From the NCBI GenBank assembly GCA_012274445.1, contig JAAROD010000093.1, forward strand, positions 1,240,001-1,304,000: a DNA stretch of 64,000 bases, in the 5' to 3' direction. The position numbers and the translations under genes are program-made. Positions 31,990 through 42,190 of the stretch are shown one piece after another. The notes beneath the pieces are model-generated. The model was given only the letters and a program-made list of their open reading frames with translations. It made no database searches and was not told the origin of the DNA. Source of the stretch: Sclerotiophoma versabilis. Lineage: Eukaryota > Ascomycota > Dothideomycetes > Pleosporales > Didymellaceae. Each line of letters opens with the position of its first letter. Positions within the stretch are counted from its first letter, which is position 1.

Positions 31990-32447
31990 ACGGCGTCGCA
32001 GAAGGAATTGCATTAGTGTATAAAATGAGGAGCGTGACAGAGAGCTCCCCCAGGCCACACATATTCTTACTCATTTGGCATGAGCGTCTCGACGTTGCGA
32101 CGAGATGCGAGAACAGGGTTTTGGCGTTGGGATCAAGTGGTTAGGATAGCGCTGTTTTGTTAGAGCGCATAGCAATGTGAATGATTGAAAGACGCATAGT
32201 ACTAGCACTCCGGGGCTTCATCGGAGCCTACTCGGTCGTCGCGGGTACACGTTGACGCTGCGCAATCAACATACAGTGGTTACGCGTCCGCCGCAGGAGC
32301 AGTGCATTGACCGTCAAACTCGCATGTGACGTTCATCGTCTTGCCTGCGTTCTTATATCTGCCCTTCTCCGGTGTGTCCCGCATACCGCGAGCCTGCACG
32401 ATTACGCCATCGTTTTCCCCTTCCTAACCACGCGCCTCGATATCATC
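31990..32447. other. Gap between RSP5 and a small repeat gene
   Basis: RSP5 3' UTR followed by a pyrimidine-rich stretch that probably serves as leader of the next gene. Nothing else recognised. Confidence 0.5.
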
Positions 32448-32819
32448 ATGGCCTCTAGCCTTGCTTTGGAGAAGGACGTAGAGTGTCCTACGGGCCACCC
32501 GGCACTTGCGACAGATTCTCAATCCGCGACAGATTCTCAATTCTCGACAGACTCTCAATTCTCGACAGACTCTCAATTCTCGACAGACTCTCAATCCTCG
32601 ACACCAGTCGAGTCTCCCGCCATTCACATTCAAACACCACCTCTACGCTACTACCAGCAGTTTCCCCCCCACTTGACCAACGCGGCAAAGACCAGTGGTG
32701 GTGCCGCATCGGGCACGGATGAATTCGACTTTCGAAGGCAGCGACCAGATCATGTCAAAGTTGAGCCGGGGATTCTGGATAGAGTGAAAGAAGTCCTGCA
32801 TTTGAACCGGAGGTGTTGA
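32448..32819 (+). CDS. Small repeat-containing protein, unknown
   Basis: Single-exon frame of 123 aa from the ATG in ATCATCATGGCC. The first third holds tandem TDSQF/S repeats from an imperfect 15-bp unit (32509-32600), giving DSQ-type Ser/Thr motifs. The rest reads SPAIHIQTPPLRYYQQFPP, DEFDFRRQRPDHVKVEPGIL and DRVKEVLHLNRRC. The C-terminal part looks like real coding sequence: charged, amphipathic, PDHVKVEPG. No family recognised. An upstream in-frame ATG at 32307 would add 47 residues of poor composition. The Cys-terminal RRC is not a CAAX box. Confidence 0.6.
   Translation: MASSLALEKDVECPTGHPALATDSQSATDSQFSTDSQFSTDSQFSTDSQSSTPVESPAIHIQTPPLRYYQQFPPHLTNAAKTSGGAASGTDEFDFRRQRPDHVKVEPGILDRVKEVLHLNRRC
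32509..32600 (+). repeat. 15-bp coding tandem repeat (TDSQF units)
   Basis: About six imperfect copies of a 15-bp unit of the form GACAGA(T/C)TCTCAATTC, in frame with the small gene, so each copy adds five residues. Copy number is likely to vary between strains (inference). Confidence 0.85.
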
Positions 32820-33088
32820 GGGTGCTGTACTACACCACACCACACTACACCACACCACACTGCACGGTATGAGTACGGAGACACTAGCACAAACGGCGTT
32901 ACAGCATCGACAATGATTCCTATTCCTATTCCTATTCCTATTGCAGTCTCACTTGCAGTTCCACTTGCAGTTCCACTCCAATCCACTTCCACGTCCTGTT
33001 CCTCTCGAGTCTTATCAACATCGCCATCCACGGATCAATTACAGATTACGTATCTAACTACCACCGTCCGCGCGCTTAGGGGGGACAT
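32820..33088. other. Convergent 3' region with short repeats
   Basis: Between two convergent genes. Contains ACACC/ACACT repeats (about 32827-32862) and four perfect ATTCCT hexamers at 32916-32939. No gene. Confidence 0.6.
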
Positions 33089-33666
33089 TTAAAACAGACC
33101 CGCGGCGGCGAAGAGCGCGACAACAGCCGCACCGGCGGGTGTTGTGAGCGACGACGCGGCGCCCGTAGCAAAAGCTGGGGCACTTGCGGAAGCGCCTGTG
33201 CCAGTGCCGCTGGCAGTGCTGGAGCCCGTGGCTGATGCAGAGGCCGATGTGGGCGAGGCTGTGGTCGCGGTCTTTGCTACGCTGGCGACAGATGCCATGG
33301 ATGAGGATGCTGCGGCGCGGAGACTGGGAGTTGTTAATAAAAATAAAAAAGCTCCGTCTTCTTACTTTCTACTTCCATAGCCAGGGCAACTTACGGCTCG
33401 GCAGCAGTGCAGAACTGTGTGACCTGGTTCTGCACCGGTGGCTTCTCGTTGCTGTCTGGGCAGTTGTTGTAGCAGGTGAGCACGTCTGTGTACACGTCGC
33501 ACAGGCAGATCCAGTCGTTGTTGTTCTTCTGGCATGCCTTGATGCGGTCCTGGTAGCCCGACACACATGCGTCGACAATGTTCTGCGCCGCGCAGTCGTC
33601 AGAGCTGGCAGCGAAGGCGGTGGAAGCGAGGGCACAGAGGCCGGCGATGAGGGTTGTGGAACGCAT
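33089..33666 (-). CDS. GPI-anchored Cys-rich Ser/Thr-rich surface protein
   Basis: Small secreted protein of the fungal 'GPI-anchored serine-threonine-rich' type. Exons 33666-33395 and 33323-33089 (71-nt intron) give 168 aa. Signal peptide MRSTTLIAGLCALASTAFA is followed by a compact domain with eight cysteines (DDCAAQNIVDACVSGYQ, KACQKNNNDWICLC, VLTCYNNCP, TQFC). A stalk of Ser/Thr/Ala/Gly and a C-terminal hydrophobic tail (LTTPAGAAVVALFAAAGLF) with no charged end indicate a GPI anchor. The Cys spacing recalls but does not match CFEM. Function unknown; expected in the wall or plasma membrane. Confidence 0.88.
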
Positions 33667-36150
33667 GATGATGTGGAGGTTGAAGGGGATCGAGACAGAC
33701 GTCCAAAAGGTTGTATTAAGAGGTATAAAAGTGTTAAAGTACGAAGGACCCAAAGCGAATGATGGGTGCTAATCAAGAAGAGATACGGACTGTGGTGGAG
33801 ACGAGGAGTCGAATGATCGGAACGCAAAAAAGGGAGCTTGCCAGAGTCATATATCTCCTCACCCATCCCTTCCCCAGCAATGGTGCCAGTGCCAGTGCCA
33901 CTCATTGTCGGGCCAAGCCAAAGTAAACATTGAAGCGTTGCACGCGCCTCCGCAGCCACCCTGCGCTGCTGCACCATGTCCAATCCAGCCCCCGCTTGCC
34001 CATCCATGGTAAAGCTCGGTAGCACCGGCCCTCTCTTCGAGGCTAGCACACCCGACGCCCCCTAAATTTAGGCGGGAGATGCATTGGATTCGACATGGTC
34101 CCCATTCAGCGAGCTTTCTAGACAGCTCTTTGCCTCTGGTGAGGTGGGGAGAGGGCTGGCACTGCAGATGCGTGGCTGCGCAGGCGCACAGCATGCCGCG
34201 CTGCCGTATGTGAGGCCACGCCTGCGAGGATCCATAGATCATGCCACCATGTCGGGGTCTTGGAGGTGATGAAATGGAATGGAGTAATAAACGAAGTCTG
34301 TTTCCGGTTCGAGTGACGAGGTTCCGTGATTGGCGGAGGGCGGTGATGAGCGCAAGGGGCAGATTTCAAGTGTATGAGTGGTTGTTTATGCGAGGGAAGT
34401 GTTGACTGTACCCCTCAACATCATCCAACTTGCAGACAGTGTCGCAGGTAGATGATTGTGAAATTGCTCTGTTGATGTGCTGTTGCCGTGTTCATGACTC
34501 TCTACTCGATAGCAACAACCGAGATCGACTTATTGTTGATCAGACTTGTCGGTTGTGTGCATTTCGATGCTGCTTGTTGTCAAAACCACACCGCTGATGG
34601 CATTGTTGAGCAAAAGATGTGGGCATCTGCCTCCGGTGAGGATTGCCAACTTGATCGCCTTGCTCGGTCGACAACTTGCAAGCCAACTATCAATGGACGT
34701 TCATTTGTTGAACTGCCCTGGGAGTTGAAAGCTTGACGCGCATGTCGGTATGTCAACTTGTCCATACTAGAGTGCATTATTGGATGTCGCTGGGCTTGAC
34801 TTGGGTACTGCGGCGGTATTGCCCAACCAACTGGTCGTCTCTTGAGGACTTTTTTGTGTCTCCACAACAGATTCTTCTGTCACACAATCGGGTAAATGCA
34901 GGGTGAATGTGGCCATGCGTGATGTTGTTACCACTCAGACCGACTTTCGGGCTCGTTACGAGAGACGGTAATTGAGTCAACTCCAGGAGCACTCGACCGT
35001 GTTCTGCCCTCTCTACCGCAAGCAGGTATAGTGAGACTGGCGCTAATATCGACTTGCTGCTCCGAAGATTCGGCACAGACAGCCGTCTAGCCTTCTTGCA
35101 TCTGCGTCCAAACGGCTTGCAGTCAGCCTCGCCCTCGTGCACGTGAGGCTCTGCCGTGCAACACTGCACATGACTTCGTGGGAGATCCACTCTGGTGGTC
35201 ATTAGCGTTCACCGGATCAGCACCGAGCGAAGTTCGTTGAGCGACAAGCCGCTATCGCCTGCATCTCCCCCGCGATCTGGGGGGGTTTTTTGGGCGCTGA
35301 GACGCACACTTGCGTTCTCAAGGACACCAACGCCTAGCCGTGTTGAGTGCCACCAAGCGAGCAAGACAGCGGCAGTTCTCGATGGTCAGAGCGCATCGTC
35401 TGGGGAAGCTGGGGTCAGCGCGGCTCTTTGCTCGGGGCGTTGCTCGGTGCTGGGCTGAAGATGGCCATCATGATGAGTTGGACGCATCATGACAGCGACG
35501 AAGGGCATCTGCAACACTGGCCAGCCTCTCCAGCCAAGACTGTCCAAGAACAACATTCGAGTCTCGGAACAAGGCGCGATGACTCGGACACAGGCACGGC
35601 CAAAGTCAGACCGAGTTATTGACTAGACTTTCGCCTCCGTGACCGGCCGAGTCCTGAGCGTGGCAGGGCGCCTGCCAATGCATGACGGAATGGCGTCCCA
35701 CCTCCACATCGTTCACTGCCAACCGTCTGCCAATGACCACACCAGATTTGCACCCCGGCACAAGACCGGCCGCACCGCTACCTGCTCTGCCGCAACATGC
35801 ACTTCTCTCCTCGCCAATCTGCAGCTGAACTGTGCGGTATTTCTGGGGTTGTCAGACCCTTTTACTGCGAGGTCCCTTCCCTCTCTGCAAATCCCCATCA
35901 TCCCGCACTCGCACTGCCGCCCTCTCAGCGCGTCCTCCGTCACTCCTCAGCCACCACGCACGCCCTGCAACGTCAACTGCCTCGTAGCGTCTCCCTCTAC
36001 TGTTTACGAGACTGGTGACTGAACATGCTGTGGCCTGAGTTCGCGATTCCACGACGACCGCGACCGAGATAGCACGAATTATCTCCAAAGAATCGTCACT
36101 TGGCAGAAAGACCATATTTGGTGGATGGTTACAACGTCACCAGCGCACAG
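33667..36150. other. 2.5-kb intergenic region
   Basis: Promoter side of both the GPI-protein gene and the rhodopsin-MFS gene. Scattered frames up to about 140 codons occur on both strands, but none has a recognisable motif or sensible splice context. From 35700 to 36060 the plus strand is pyrimidine-rich, as expected for a leader of the downstream gene. Confidence 0.5.
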
Positions 36151-38919
36151 ATGGACTCACCCGTCTCCAGAGATGACTATCCGTCGCGAGGGCCTGCAGT
36201 TAGGGCTACGTCAGCTGCGACGCTGGTCTTCTGTTCCCTTTTCGTCATTTCCCGGTTGATGTCGAGATTTTTCGTAGTGAAGAAACCAGGATGGGACGAT
36301 TATACCATGATCGCAGCATGGATGCTAGCATTTGGCGCGTCGTTAGCTATCATCTTCGGCACCACCAAAGGACTCGGGCGACATCAAGACCACATTCCTG
36401 ATGCCTGGCTGGAACCGATGCATCAATCGGCGTATGCTTTCTCGGTACTTTACAACCCAGCGCTGATGGCAACCAAGACCTCGATCCTCATTTTCTACCT
36501 CAGTCTGTCAGAGACACATAAGATCTTTCGATGGGCGACCATTTCGACTCTTGTTGTTGTCAATGCTGGCGGGCTGGCTCTGACCATCCTCAACATCGTT
36601 CAGTGCCGACCTGTCAGTGCTGCATGGGCGGTACCTGTGCCTGCAACGGCGCACTGCACCAACATTGTCACCATCTATCTGTCATCTGCACCACTCAACA
36701 TCATAACCGACCTGGCCATTCTGTTCCTGCCTATGCCCATTTTGACGAGCATGCGACTCCCGAAGAAGCAAAAGATCATCTTGGTCATTACATTTGGATT
36801 CGGTATCTTCGTGGCTGCCGTCGATGTTGTGCGTATTGCCTACCTCCAGGACGCGCAAAGAGCCACTCTTGTTGCTGCGCAGGCTGATCGTGCCGAAAGC
36901 GGCACGAACCAGAGGAACACGAGTGACTTCTCGTGGTACGCCTCGCTTTCGTTCATGTGGAGTACAGTGGAGATCAACGTGGGTATCATGTGCGGCTGCG
37001 TTCCTGCAATGAAACCGCTGGTTCGACGATTCTTACCGAGTTGGGTCATTGACCACACGACATCACGCGGCAACTCGGACACACGCGCAAGCGACGAAGC
37101 GCAGTTTCATCCAGACATCGTTGAAGGATCACGCCGCCGTTCTGATCAAGAAACACCACCTGATTCGCCTCTGAGTAAGCCTCCAGCCGCCGCGCCTGCG
37201 TTACGAGGCAACGACGAACCGCTTGGTATGATGGATTTTCTTACCTCGCCCGACATGAGCAGTTGTCCAGGGATGGATCGCACAAGCACCGCCTTCACCA
37301 TAGCGCCAACTACGCGAAGCACACGACGTGGCTCGATGACATTCTTCGATTTTGTCGACACGGGACAGAAGAAAAACATTACGTTAAGGAGCAACCGCGA
37401 ATCCATCTATCCAGTACTGATGGTCACTGTTCTTTTCTTCGTCTGGGGCTTTGCCTACGGCTTCCTGGACGTACTCAACTCGCGCTTTCAGGAGATTGCA
37501 AACATGAGTGATTGGCAGACAGTTGGACAACACAGTGCTTACTACGTCGGCTATATTTTTGGCCCTTTAACCTTCGGACGGATCGTCTTCCAGGTCTGGG
37601 GTTTCAAGGTGTGTTATATGGTTGGACTTGTAGTGTACGCCTGTGGGGCTTTGGTGTTCTGGCCGTCTGCTGTTCTCACCAACTTCCCAGCCTTTCTAGT
37701 CTCGAACTTCATTGTAGGTGCCGGTCTGTCAACCTTGGAGCTCGCCGCGAACCCTTTTATCGCTCTTTGCGGACCACCCGAATACGCCGAAGTGCGATTG
37801 AACCTTTCACAAGGTGTACAGGCAATCGGCACCATCGTCTCACCACTACTCGCCAAGAAAGTCCTGTTCACTGGGAATGCCTCCAGCCTGATTGATGTTC
37901 AGTGGACGTATCTCGGCATCTCATTCTTCAGCATTGCCTTAGCCGTGCTATACTTCTACGTACCACTACCGGAAGCTACAAACGAAGAGCTTGAGACCGC
38001 CAGCAGACGCTTGCCTGTCCCTAGGGATGCGACTATCAAGATCGGCCCCTGGCCGGTCCGAGTCATCTGGGTCACGCTTGGCTTAGCAGTCTTTTCCCAA
38101 GTTTGCTATGTCGGTGGTCAAGAATCGACATCGACTTCTTACGCTGAGTACCTCGCACTGGTCAAACCCTCAGTCAACCCTGTCAACCACCAAGCGGTTG
38201 CGCATACCGCGTTTGCGGTCTCTCGTTTCTTGGCAGCCTTCATCGATATATGGATTAAACCACGTTTCAGTCTCTTATTCTTTTACCTAGGAGCTATCGC
38301 GTTTTGTGCGGCAGCGATGAACACTACTGGCTCTGCTGGTGCCGCTATGTTGGTGATGGTTATGTTCTTCGAAGGACCTCTATTTCCGCAGATCTTCGCT
38401 CAGGGCATTCGTGGGATGGGGAAGCACACCAAGGATGCCTCGGTTCTTCTCACATCAGCGATTGGTGGCGGTGCAATCTTCCCACCAATGATGTTCGCCG
38501 CGCTTAAGATCCACAACGCACGATATGCTTTCTGCGTTATTATCGCCGTATATGCTGCTGGAGCGCTCTATCCTATCTGGCTCAATGCTTCACCTGTCGC
38601 AAGGGAACTATCAGATCCACGACGAGACGAGCAGACGAGGCGTGAGTCAGAGGTTGAAGAGAAGCGAAGAGAGTCCACGGGCCAGATCAAACCCAGGACA
38701 TGGAGCAAGGTTAAGAACAGGCTCAGCTTTGGCAGCCGCGAGAAGGACCAAATGCCTTCTGTGGAGCATAGGGAGCGACGCAGCTGGCCAGAAGGCCTGG
38801 CACCGATTCCAGGTAGTCTCGACCTTGTACCAGAGCGAAGGGAATCGCAAGCTTTATCGATACAGAGCTCAAGTAGCAGCAGCAGCTCAAGCAGCGATTC
38901 ACCGACTCCAGCTCGGTAA
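36151..38919 (+). CDS. Fusion: 7-TM fungal rhodopsin/PTH11-like domain + FucP-type MFS transporter
   Basis: One uninterrupted exon of 922 aa from the first ATG. Residues about 15-300 are a fungal rhodopsin-like 7-TM domain as in PTH11-related integral membrane proteins: KKPGWDDYTMIAAW, GTTKGLGRHQDHIP, IVQCRPVSAAW, ILFLPMPIL, GIMCGCVPAMKPL. A 115-residue polar linker follows, with GPPDSP-like and TRRGSMTFFDFVDTGQKK segments. Residues about 415-815 are a 12-TM major facilitator of the L-fucose permease (FHS) type: VTVLFFVWGFAYGFLDVLN, NPFIALCGP, NLSQGVQAIGTIVSPLLAKK, QIFAQGIRGMGKHTK, SAIGGGAIFPPMM. A basic then poly-Ser cytoplasmic tail ends it. Expected at the plasma membrane. A receptor-transporter ('transceptor') role is inference; substrate unknown. 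Confidence 0.88.
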   Translation: MDSPVSRDDYPSRGPAVRATSAATLVFCSLFVISRLMSRFFVVKKPGWDDYTMIAAWMLAFGASLAIIFGTTKGLGRHQDHIPDAWLEPMHQSAYAFSVLYNPALMATKTSILIFYLSLSETHKIFRWATISTLVVVNAGGLALTILNIVQCRPVSAAWAVPVPATAHCTNIVTIYLSSAPLNIITDLAILFLPMPILTSMRLPKKQKIILVITFGFGIFVAAVDVVRIAYLQDAQRATLVAAQADRAESGTNQRNTSDFSWYASLSFMWSTVEINVGIMCGCVPAMKPLVRRFLPSWVIDHTTSRGNSDTRASDEAQFHPDIVEGSRRRSDQETPPDSPLSKPPAAAPALRGNDEPLGMMDFLTSPDMSSCPGMDRTSTAFTIAPTTRSTRRGSMTFFDFVDTGQKKNITLRSNRESIYPVLMVTVLFFVWGFAYGFLDVLNSRFQEIANMSDWQTVGQHSAYYVGYIFGPLTFGRIVFQVWGFKVCYMVGLVVYACGALVFWPSAVLTNFPAFLVSNFIVGAGLSTLELAANPFIALCGPPEYAEVRLNLSQGVQAIGTIVSPLLAKKVLFTGNASSLIDVQWTYLGISFFSIALAVLYFYVPLPEATNEELETASRRLPVPRDATIKIGPWPVRVIWVTLGLAVFSQVCYVGGQESTSTSYAEYLALVKPSVNPVNHQAVAHTAFAVSRFLAAFIDIWIKPRFSLLFFYLGAIAFCAAAMNTTGSAGAAMLVMVMFFEGPLFPQIFAQGIRGMGKHTKDASVLLTSAIGGGAIFPPMMFAALKIHNARYAFCVIIAVYAAGALYPIWLNASPVARELSDPRRDEQTRRESEVEEKRRESTGQIKPRTWSKVKNRLSFGSREKDQMPSVEHRERRSWPEGLAPIPGSLDLVPERRESQALSIQSSSSSSSSSSDSPTPAR

Positions 38920-39779
38920 GTGCGTATGATTTACGATTATGATTGCATTGCGTTACGGCGTTACGGGAGATACCATGGGTGGCTCTTTGGATTTAGGACA
39001 TTTGCAGCCTTCTGCTTGCTGCTGCACTGTATATAATACCGGAGCTTCGACGCCTTAAGCGAACTTGTATCTTGACTAGTTGTGGCACGAGTACAATCAC
39101 ACATGAACACTGTAAACGTCCCATATGATTGCTGTGCTCGGTTGTACGCCACAGTGACTTTACAACAGCTATCACTCAGGCGCCGCTATTCGTCTTAAGC
39201 GAGGCCCGAACGAGGTCGTGAACACTGAGACGAAGCATGTAGGCTATGTGACCGATGATCAGTAATGGACTGCGCTTTCACGTGAGAACGAAGACGGGGA
39301 CCAATCACGGCGGTTTGCGGTAACTGACTAGAGCTTTGGTTGTCAGCAGCAATGCGATGTTGTCAACAAGCATGCAAACTGGAGTCAGTATCATACACTT
39401 TGTCACGAATTCGGACAGATCATAGACTCAAGTTCGGTTGTGCCTCAAACTGGCCAGTCTCAAGGCTGGAAGTGGGCTACCTGGCTGCGTGCCTGTGTCT
39501 AGTTGGGCAGAGTGTTGTGGTTCGGCATGGTGTTGCCGCAAGGTGAATGAACCTCGGCATCTCCACCCCCGCGATTCGTCCTTGAAACCTGGGGTTGGTT
39601 GGGGCGACTCGGCTTTGACATGACAGGCGAGAGCTTTAAGTGCTGATGCTGCTCGCGCTGAGAATTGCTGTGTTCTTGCTTCGTCTACGTGTTTAGTGTC
39701 TCAATTTCAGTCCACTACACCGGCTCGCTGTCTCTCTACCTCTACTCGCTCTCGCTCTCGTTCACAAACAGCCGCCACA
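38920..39779. other. Gap between fusion transporter and thiolase
   Basis: 3' UTR of the transporter and promoter of the thiolase. A CT-rich tract (about 39700-39770) lies just before the thiolase start. No gene seen. Confidence 0.5.
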
Positions 39780-41258
39780 ATGGTCGGTCAGAAGCAGCCC
39801 GTCTACGTGCTCGGCGTGGGCATGACCAAGGTAGAAGCAAACAGTGCAAAAGAGGCCCAACAGCTGCTGACAGCCTGCAGTTCATCAAGCCCCGCGGCAA
39901 GGTCGACTACCCCGAGCTCGGCTTCGAGGCTGGCGTCAAGGCCATGCTCGACGCGCACATCAACTACGACGACGTCGACCAGGGCGTTGCATGCTACTGC
40001 TACGGCGACTCGACATGCGGCCAGCGCGTCTTCTACCAGTTTGGCATGACCGGCATCCCCGTCTACAACGTCAACAACAACTGCTCCACGGGCTCCACGG
40101 GCCTGTACATGGGCAGGAACATGATTGCGCACGGTGCTGCCGACTGCGTGCTGGTTGTTGGGTTTGAGAAGATGTTCCCTGGTTCGCTCCAGACCTTCTT
40201 CCAGGACCGCACCAACCCGACGGCGACGACGAACTTGATCATGAAGGAGACGAGGGGAATCACCAAGGCGCCTGGTGCCGCCCAGCTATTCGGAAACGCA
40301 GGCCGCGAGCACATGGAGAAGTAAGCTCTCATCTCCAATGCTCAAAGCCTATCCCCATACTAACACCTCTCCCAGATATGGCTCCGAGCTCAAGGACTTT
40401 GCAGAAATCGCCCGCGTCAACCACGCCCACTCCAAGAACAACCCATACTCGCAGTTCCAGGACGAATACACGCTGGACCAAGTCATGAAATCGCCCATGA
40501 TCCACGAGCCGCTCACAAAACTGCAGTGCTGCCCGACCTCGGACGGCGCCGCGGCCACGGTGCTGTGCTCCCAGGCCTTCCTGGACGCGCGCCCGGAGCT
40601 CAAGGAGCAGGCCATCCTGATCGCCGGCCAGCGACTCGCAACCGACACCCCGCAGCTGTTCAACCGCTCGGCAATCGACCTGATTGGCTACGGCATGAGC
40701 GAGCTGGCGGCGCGCGAGGCGCTGGCCGAAGCGCATACGAGTCCCGATGAGGTCGCCGTGTGCGAGCTGCACGACTGCTTCAGCGCGAACGAGATGGTGA
40801 CGATTGAAGCGCTGGGGCTCGCGCCAAAGGGCAAAGCGCACGAGCTCATCCGCGCGGGGGGCATCACGTACGGCGGCAAAGTCGTCATCAATCCCTCTGG
40901 CGGGCTGATATCCAAGGGCCACCCCCTCGGCGCCACGGGCCTTGCGCAGTGCGCAGAGCTCGTCTGGCATCTGCGCGGGTGGGCGAACAACCGCGCCGTC
41001 AAGGACACGCGGGTCGCGCTGCAGCATAATCTCGGCCTTGGCGGCGCGGTCGTGTGCACCGTGTACAAGCGTGCGGATGGGAGTGCGGCGGTGGAAAAGA
41101 GCGATGAGCAGGTCGGCAAGATCACGGGGCTGGGGTACAATCCCGCGACGCAGGCAAAGGGGTGGACCAAGGACCAGGTCAACAGTGTGCGGAGTAAGAA
41201 GGCGAGGAGCGAGTGGGCGCTGCAGGATGTGGAGCAGAAGGTTGAGGCGAGGTTCTAG
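39780..41258 (+). CDS. SCP-x type thiolase (acetyl-CoA C-acyltransferase)
   Basis: Thiolase of the sterol-carrier-protein-x class, which cleaves 3-ketoacyl-CoA (in animals branched-chain and sterol side chains). Exons 39780-39830, 39881-40320 and 40376-41258 give 457 aa. It starts VYVLGVGMTKFIKPRGKVDY across the first splice. The nucleophile is about Cys85 in NVNNNCSTGSTGLYMGRNM. Also present are CELHDCFSANE (catalytic His) and SGGLISKGHPLGATG (C-terminal Cys/His loop region of this class). The SCP2 lipid-binding domain found in SCP-x is absent, so this is the thiolase unit only. The C-terminus EARF is not a PTS1; localisation is therefore open. Very G+C-rich codon use, unlike the fusion gene upstream. 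Confidence 0.93.
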
Positions 41259-41601
41259 TCTCTCCATTGCTTGTTAGCGAGTAAGCTGTAGTTTCATCAC
41301 ATGAAATGTCTTGGATAACGTTCTACTTACGTCTCTATCTGTTGAGTGGGTTTCGTTGCGTGGTTGCTTGAGCCAACTGTTTATATTGTTATACAACACG
41401 TTGTGGTACAATGAGACATGAGTGCATGGAACGAGTAGTCGGCGCTACGTCTTGATAAGTCTAAGTTGTAGCATGCAAATCCAACCAATGCTGTCAGAAG
41501 ACGCCTTCCCAGAACTCCCTGCTGGATCGATATCTCAGCCTCGCGAACGCCAGTTGCCGTTGCATCGTCAATCGTCACGTCACCCATACAATCATCCACT
41601 C

Positions 41602-42190
41602 CTACTTTTTAGGCTTCGGAATCTTCTCATACGCATTCGGGCTCGGCGCTCTCTTCGGCTTCCTCTTCGGCTTGCTGCTCCCCTCGCCCGCGCCGTGGTC
41701 ATGGTCGCAATTGTCGTGATCGTGCGTGTGTTCTGGCTTCCTTGCGCGCCTCGCACCTCGACTGGGGCGTGCGGTGCTGTTGTCTGGCTCGCTATCTGAA
41801 GCATCGGAGCTGGAACTGTCTGAAGAGGACTCGTCGCTGGATTCGCCAGCTTCGCGGGGGGCGTGGTATATGCAACACACTGTACAAAGCGACCCTGTCA
41901 GCGTCTGCTTCCTGCTATGAAATCATGGGGATACTGAGGCTCGTGTCCTGTGCCGCGCCTTCTTTGCAGTGGGATGCGTGCGTACCTTTGCTGCTCTTCT
42001 TCCCCATGCCCTCGTTATCCACGACGTCTTCCGCCCATTGGATATGTCGCCGCTCCTCCGGCTCGGCACGTAAGCGCAGGACCCCAGAGGGCGCAGACAG
42101 ACGCAGGACAGGATTTGGGCGCGTCTGTTGGATGGTGTGGCTGCCCGTGTCGCGGGAGGGTGTCGCGGTGCGTGAAGGTACGGCGGACAT
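41602..42190 (-). CDS. YPI1: Type 1 phosphatase regulator YPI1 (inhibitor-3 family)
   Basis: Small disordered inhibitor/regulator of protein phosphatase 1 in the nucleus. Exons 42190-41986 and 41879-41602 (106-nt intron) give 160 aa. The core family signature spans the splice: RHIQWAEDVVDNEGMGKKSS, then KVCCIYH. HIQW is the PP1-docking (RVxF-like) element in a variant form. Then comes GESSDESSSDSSSSDASDSE (acidic, CK2-like). A His/Asp/Cys segment (EHTHDHDNCDHDHG) probably binds metal, and a basic tail ends KRAPSPNAYEKIPKPKK. Length is normal for the family. Downstream, 41259-41601 separates its end from the convergent thiolase and holds nothing else. Confidence 0.93.

Noticed and set aside
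32100..32170. tRNA-like D-arm string (TGGTTAGGATAGCGC)
   Set aside because: No matching T-arm, anticodon stem or acceptor pairing at the right distances.
40329..41267. 312-codon minus-strand frame
   Set aside because: Antisense of the SCP-x thiolase in very G+C-rich DNA; no family resemblance.
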